From: Clostridia bacterium | GTDB lineage: Bacteria > Bacillota > Clostridia > Oscillospirales > Acutalibacteraceae | DNA length: 6,806 nt | Direction: 5' to 3' | Assembly: GCA_900769375.1 (NCBI GenBank) | Contig: CAAGGN010000213.1 | Coordinates: 1-6,806, forward strand | In this document: in pieces, positions 5,631 through 6,806 of the stretch | Position numbering within the stretch: the stretch's first letter is position 1 | Layout: each line of letters opens with the position of its first letter | Notes under the pieces: generated by a model | What the model saw: the letters and a program-made list of their open reading frames with translations, nothing else | Told to the model about the DNA's origin: nothing | Database searches by the model: none | Translations under genes and position numbers: made by a program

Positions 5631-6806
5631 CTATCCTTTCGATATTTCGTTAACAGTACACAAAGCAGCGCCATCGGAAAGTTTAATAGATATTTCATCG
5701 CCTTTACCAATATTATCAACGCTTTTAATAATCTTACCTTCTTTTTCGGCAACCCCAAAACCTCTTGCCATAATCTTTAAGGGGTTTAGCCCATCAAGTT
5801 TTGTGACGCTAAGGGAAAAATCATTGGCTTTAGTTTCAAAAATTTTATTTATGAGAGTTCTATTTTTATCGCATAAACCATCAAGAGTTTGCATTTTGCT
5901 CTCTATCATTGAATTAGGATTTGTAAAAGCCCTAACAGACATTAAGCCCGAAAGTTTCAAAGCGGCAATTTCATATTTAGATAAAAACGCATTTTTCATA
6001 GCATTTTTATTTCTATCTAAATCCGCTTTTAATTTGAGCATATCAGGTACCGCAAGTTCTGCCGCTTCCGAAGGGGTTGCGGCTCGCTTATCGGCAACGA
6101 AATCGCAAATTGTAAAATCCGTTTCGTGACCAACCGCAGAAATCACGGGTATAGGTGACTCATAAATCTTTCTAGCAAGCGCTTCGCTGTTAAAAGCATT
6201 TAAATCTTCGGCAGAGCCACCGCCGCGTCCGATTATAATCGTATCAATATCCGCAAGCTCATAAACTCTGTCAAGAGTTTTAAGCATATCGGGTACAGCG
6301 TTTTCACCCTGCACCGCCACGGGACACATAACTATCTCACAAACAGGATATCTTCTGCCAAGGATATTCATCATATCTTGAACTGCCGCCCCTGTATCTG
6401 AAGTTATAACGGCAATTTTTTTAGGAAACTTTGGAAGTGGGCGTTTGCTCTCTAAATCAAATAACCCCTCTTTTTCAAGCTTTTCCTTTATCATTTTAAA
6501 TTGGAGGGCAAGGTCCCCTTCCCCTGCATCATACATTTCCTCAGCATAGAACTGATACTGCCCATCCTTTTCGTAAAGAGAAACTCTACCCCTTACGGTA
6601 ACGAGCATACCGTCACTTGGTGTGAAATTGACACGCCAGGCACTACCCTTAAACATTACCGCTTTTATGGCGGCATCTTTATCCTTAAGGGTAAAATACC
6701 AATGTCCGCTTGAATAATGATTTTTAAAGTTCGAAATTTCACCCGTCACCGCAGTATAAACCAATCGAGAATCACTTTCAAGAAGTGACTTAACATAGAG
6801 GTTTAA
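5631..6806 (-). CDS. xseA: Exodeoxyribonuclease VII large subunit (5' end outside window)
   Basis: XseA is the catalytic subunit of exonuclease VII, a metal-independent single-strand DNA nuclease used in repair. The frame is open to the window edge, giving 391 visible residues. An internal TTG at 6764 could be taken as a start, but the 14 codons before it read LNLYVKSLLESDSR, the normal start of the family's N-terminal OB-fold domain, so the real start lies roughly ten codons beyond 6806. In visible numbering, GEISNFK is at 22-28, SGHWYFTLKD at 33-42, IAVITSDTGAAVQD at 131-144, IIIGRGGGSAEDLNAFN at 190-206, and VGHETDFTICDFVADKRAATPSEAAELAVP at 225-254; the last two belong to the catalytic core. 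A coiled-coil region and the C-terminal LNPLKIMARGF at 340-350 follow. TSPTGAA is the usual form where TSDTGAA stands here. xseB follows after 6 nt. Confidence 0.97.
   Translation of the reverse strand, partial: LNLYVKSLLESDSRLVYTAVTGEISNFKNHYSSGHWYFTLKDKDAAIKAVMFKGSAWRVNFTPSDGMLVTVRGRVSLYEKDGQYQFYAEEMYDAGEGDLALQFKMIKEKLEKEGLFDLESKRPLPKFPKKIAVITSDTGAAVQDMMNILGRRYPVCEIVMCPVAVQGENAVPDMLKTLDRVYELADIDTIIIGRGGGSAEDLNAFNSEALARKIYESPIPVISAVGHETDFTICDFVADKRAATPSEAAELAVPDMLKLKADLDRNKNAMKNAFLSKYEIAALKLSGLMSVRAFTNPNSMIESKMQTLDGLCDKNRTLINKIFETKANDFSLSVTKLDGLNPLKIMARGFGVAEKEGKIIKSVDNIGKGDEISIKLSDGAALCTVNEISKG
5634..5639 (-). promoter_or_regulatory. Ribosome binding site of xseB
   Basis: AAAGGA overlaps the last codons of xseA and lies nine bases before the TTG at 5624. 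It decides the xseB start, because no in-frame ATG exists near it. Because it is inside xseA, translation of the two subunits is probably coupled. Confidence 0.8.

Noticed and set aside
1..6806. Search for mobile elements, CRISPR arrays, tRNAs, riboswitches, toxin-antitoxin or defence genes
   Set aside because: Coding sequence fills nearly the entire window, base composition looks even, and no direct repeats, att-like borders or structured leaders were seen by eye.

Overview
This window is a tightly packed block of housekeeping genes, all read from the minus strand. In transcription order (high to low coordinate) they are xseA (5' end cut off), xseB, ispA, dxs, tlyA, nadK, argR and recN (3' end cut off). 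The order matches the conserved Firmicutes chromosomal cluster that usually runs on from nusB/folD into xseA-xseB-ispA-dxs-tlyA and ends in recN near spoIVB/spo0A. In Bacillus, ahrC (argR) directly follows the tlyA homologue. Here nadK sits between tlyA and argR, as is usual in Clostridia. With moderately AT-rich DNA, strong AAAGGAG-type ribosome binding sites and protein sequences of clostridial flavour, the likely source is a class Clostridia bacterium, perhaps an Oscillospiraceae/Ruminococcaceae-type gut anaerobe. The family-level placement is inference.

Layout on the minus strand: 6806-5631 exonuclease VII large subunit; 5624-5418 exonuclease VII small subunit; 5425-4550 farnesyl diphosphate synthase family; 4535-2712 DXP synthase; 2709-1903 TlyA rRNA methyltransferase with an S4 domain; 1890-1042 NAD kinase; 1042-593 ArgR/AhrC repressor; 579-1 RecN N-terminal part. 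Gaps between genes are 14 nt or less, and xseB/ispA (8 nt) and nadK/argR (1 nt) overlap. I saw no convincing terminator or internal promoter by eye, so one polycistronic transcript is the simplest reading. No stretch over 300 bases lacks a gene. I found no RNA gene, mobile element, CRISPR array or long repeat.

Functionally the genes form three themes: DNA repair (XseA/XseB and RecN), isoprenoid precursor synthesis by the MEP route (Dxs makes DXP; the IspA-type enzyme builds the prenyl chain), and general regulation and cofactors (TlyA on rRNA, NadK for NADP, ArgR for arginine genes).

I do not see a previously undescribed system here. The points worth a second look are modest. The true xseA start lies outside the window. 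xseB and dxs use TTG starts. tlyA lacks a visible Shine-Dalgarno sequence. A few normally conserved motif positions in NadK, XseA and Dxs are substituted.
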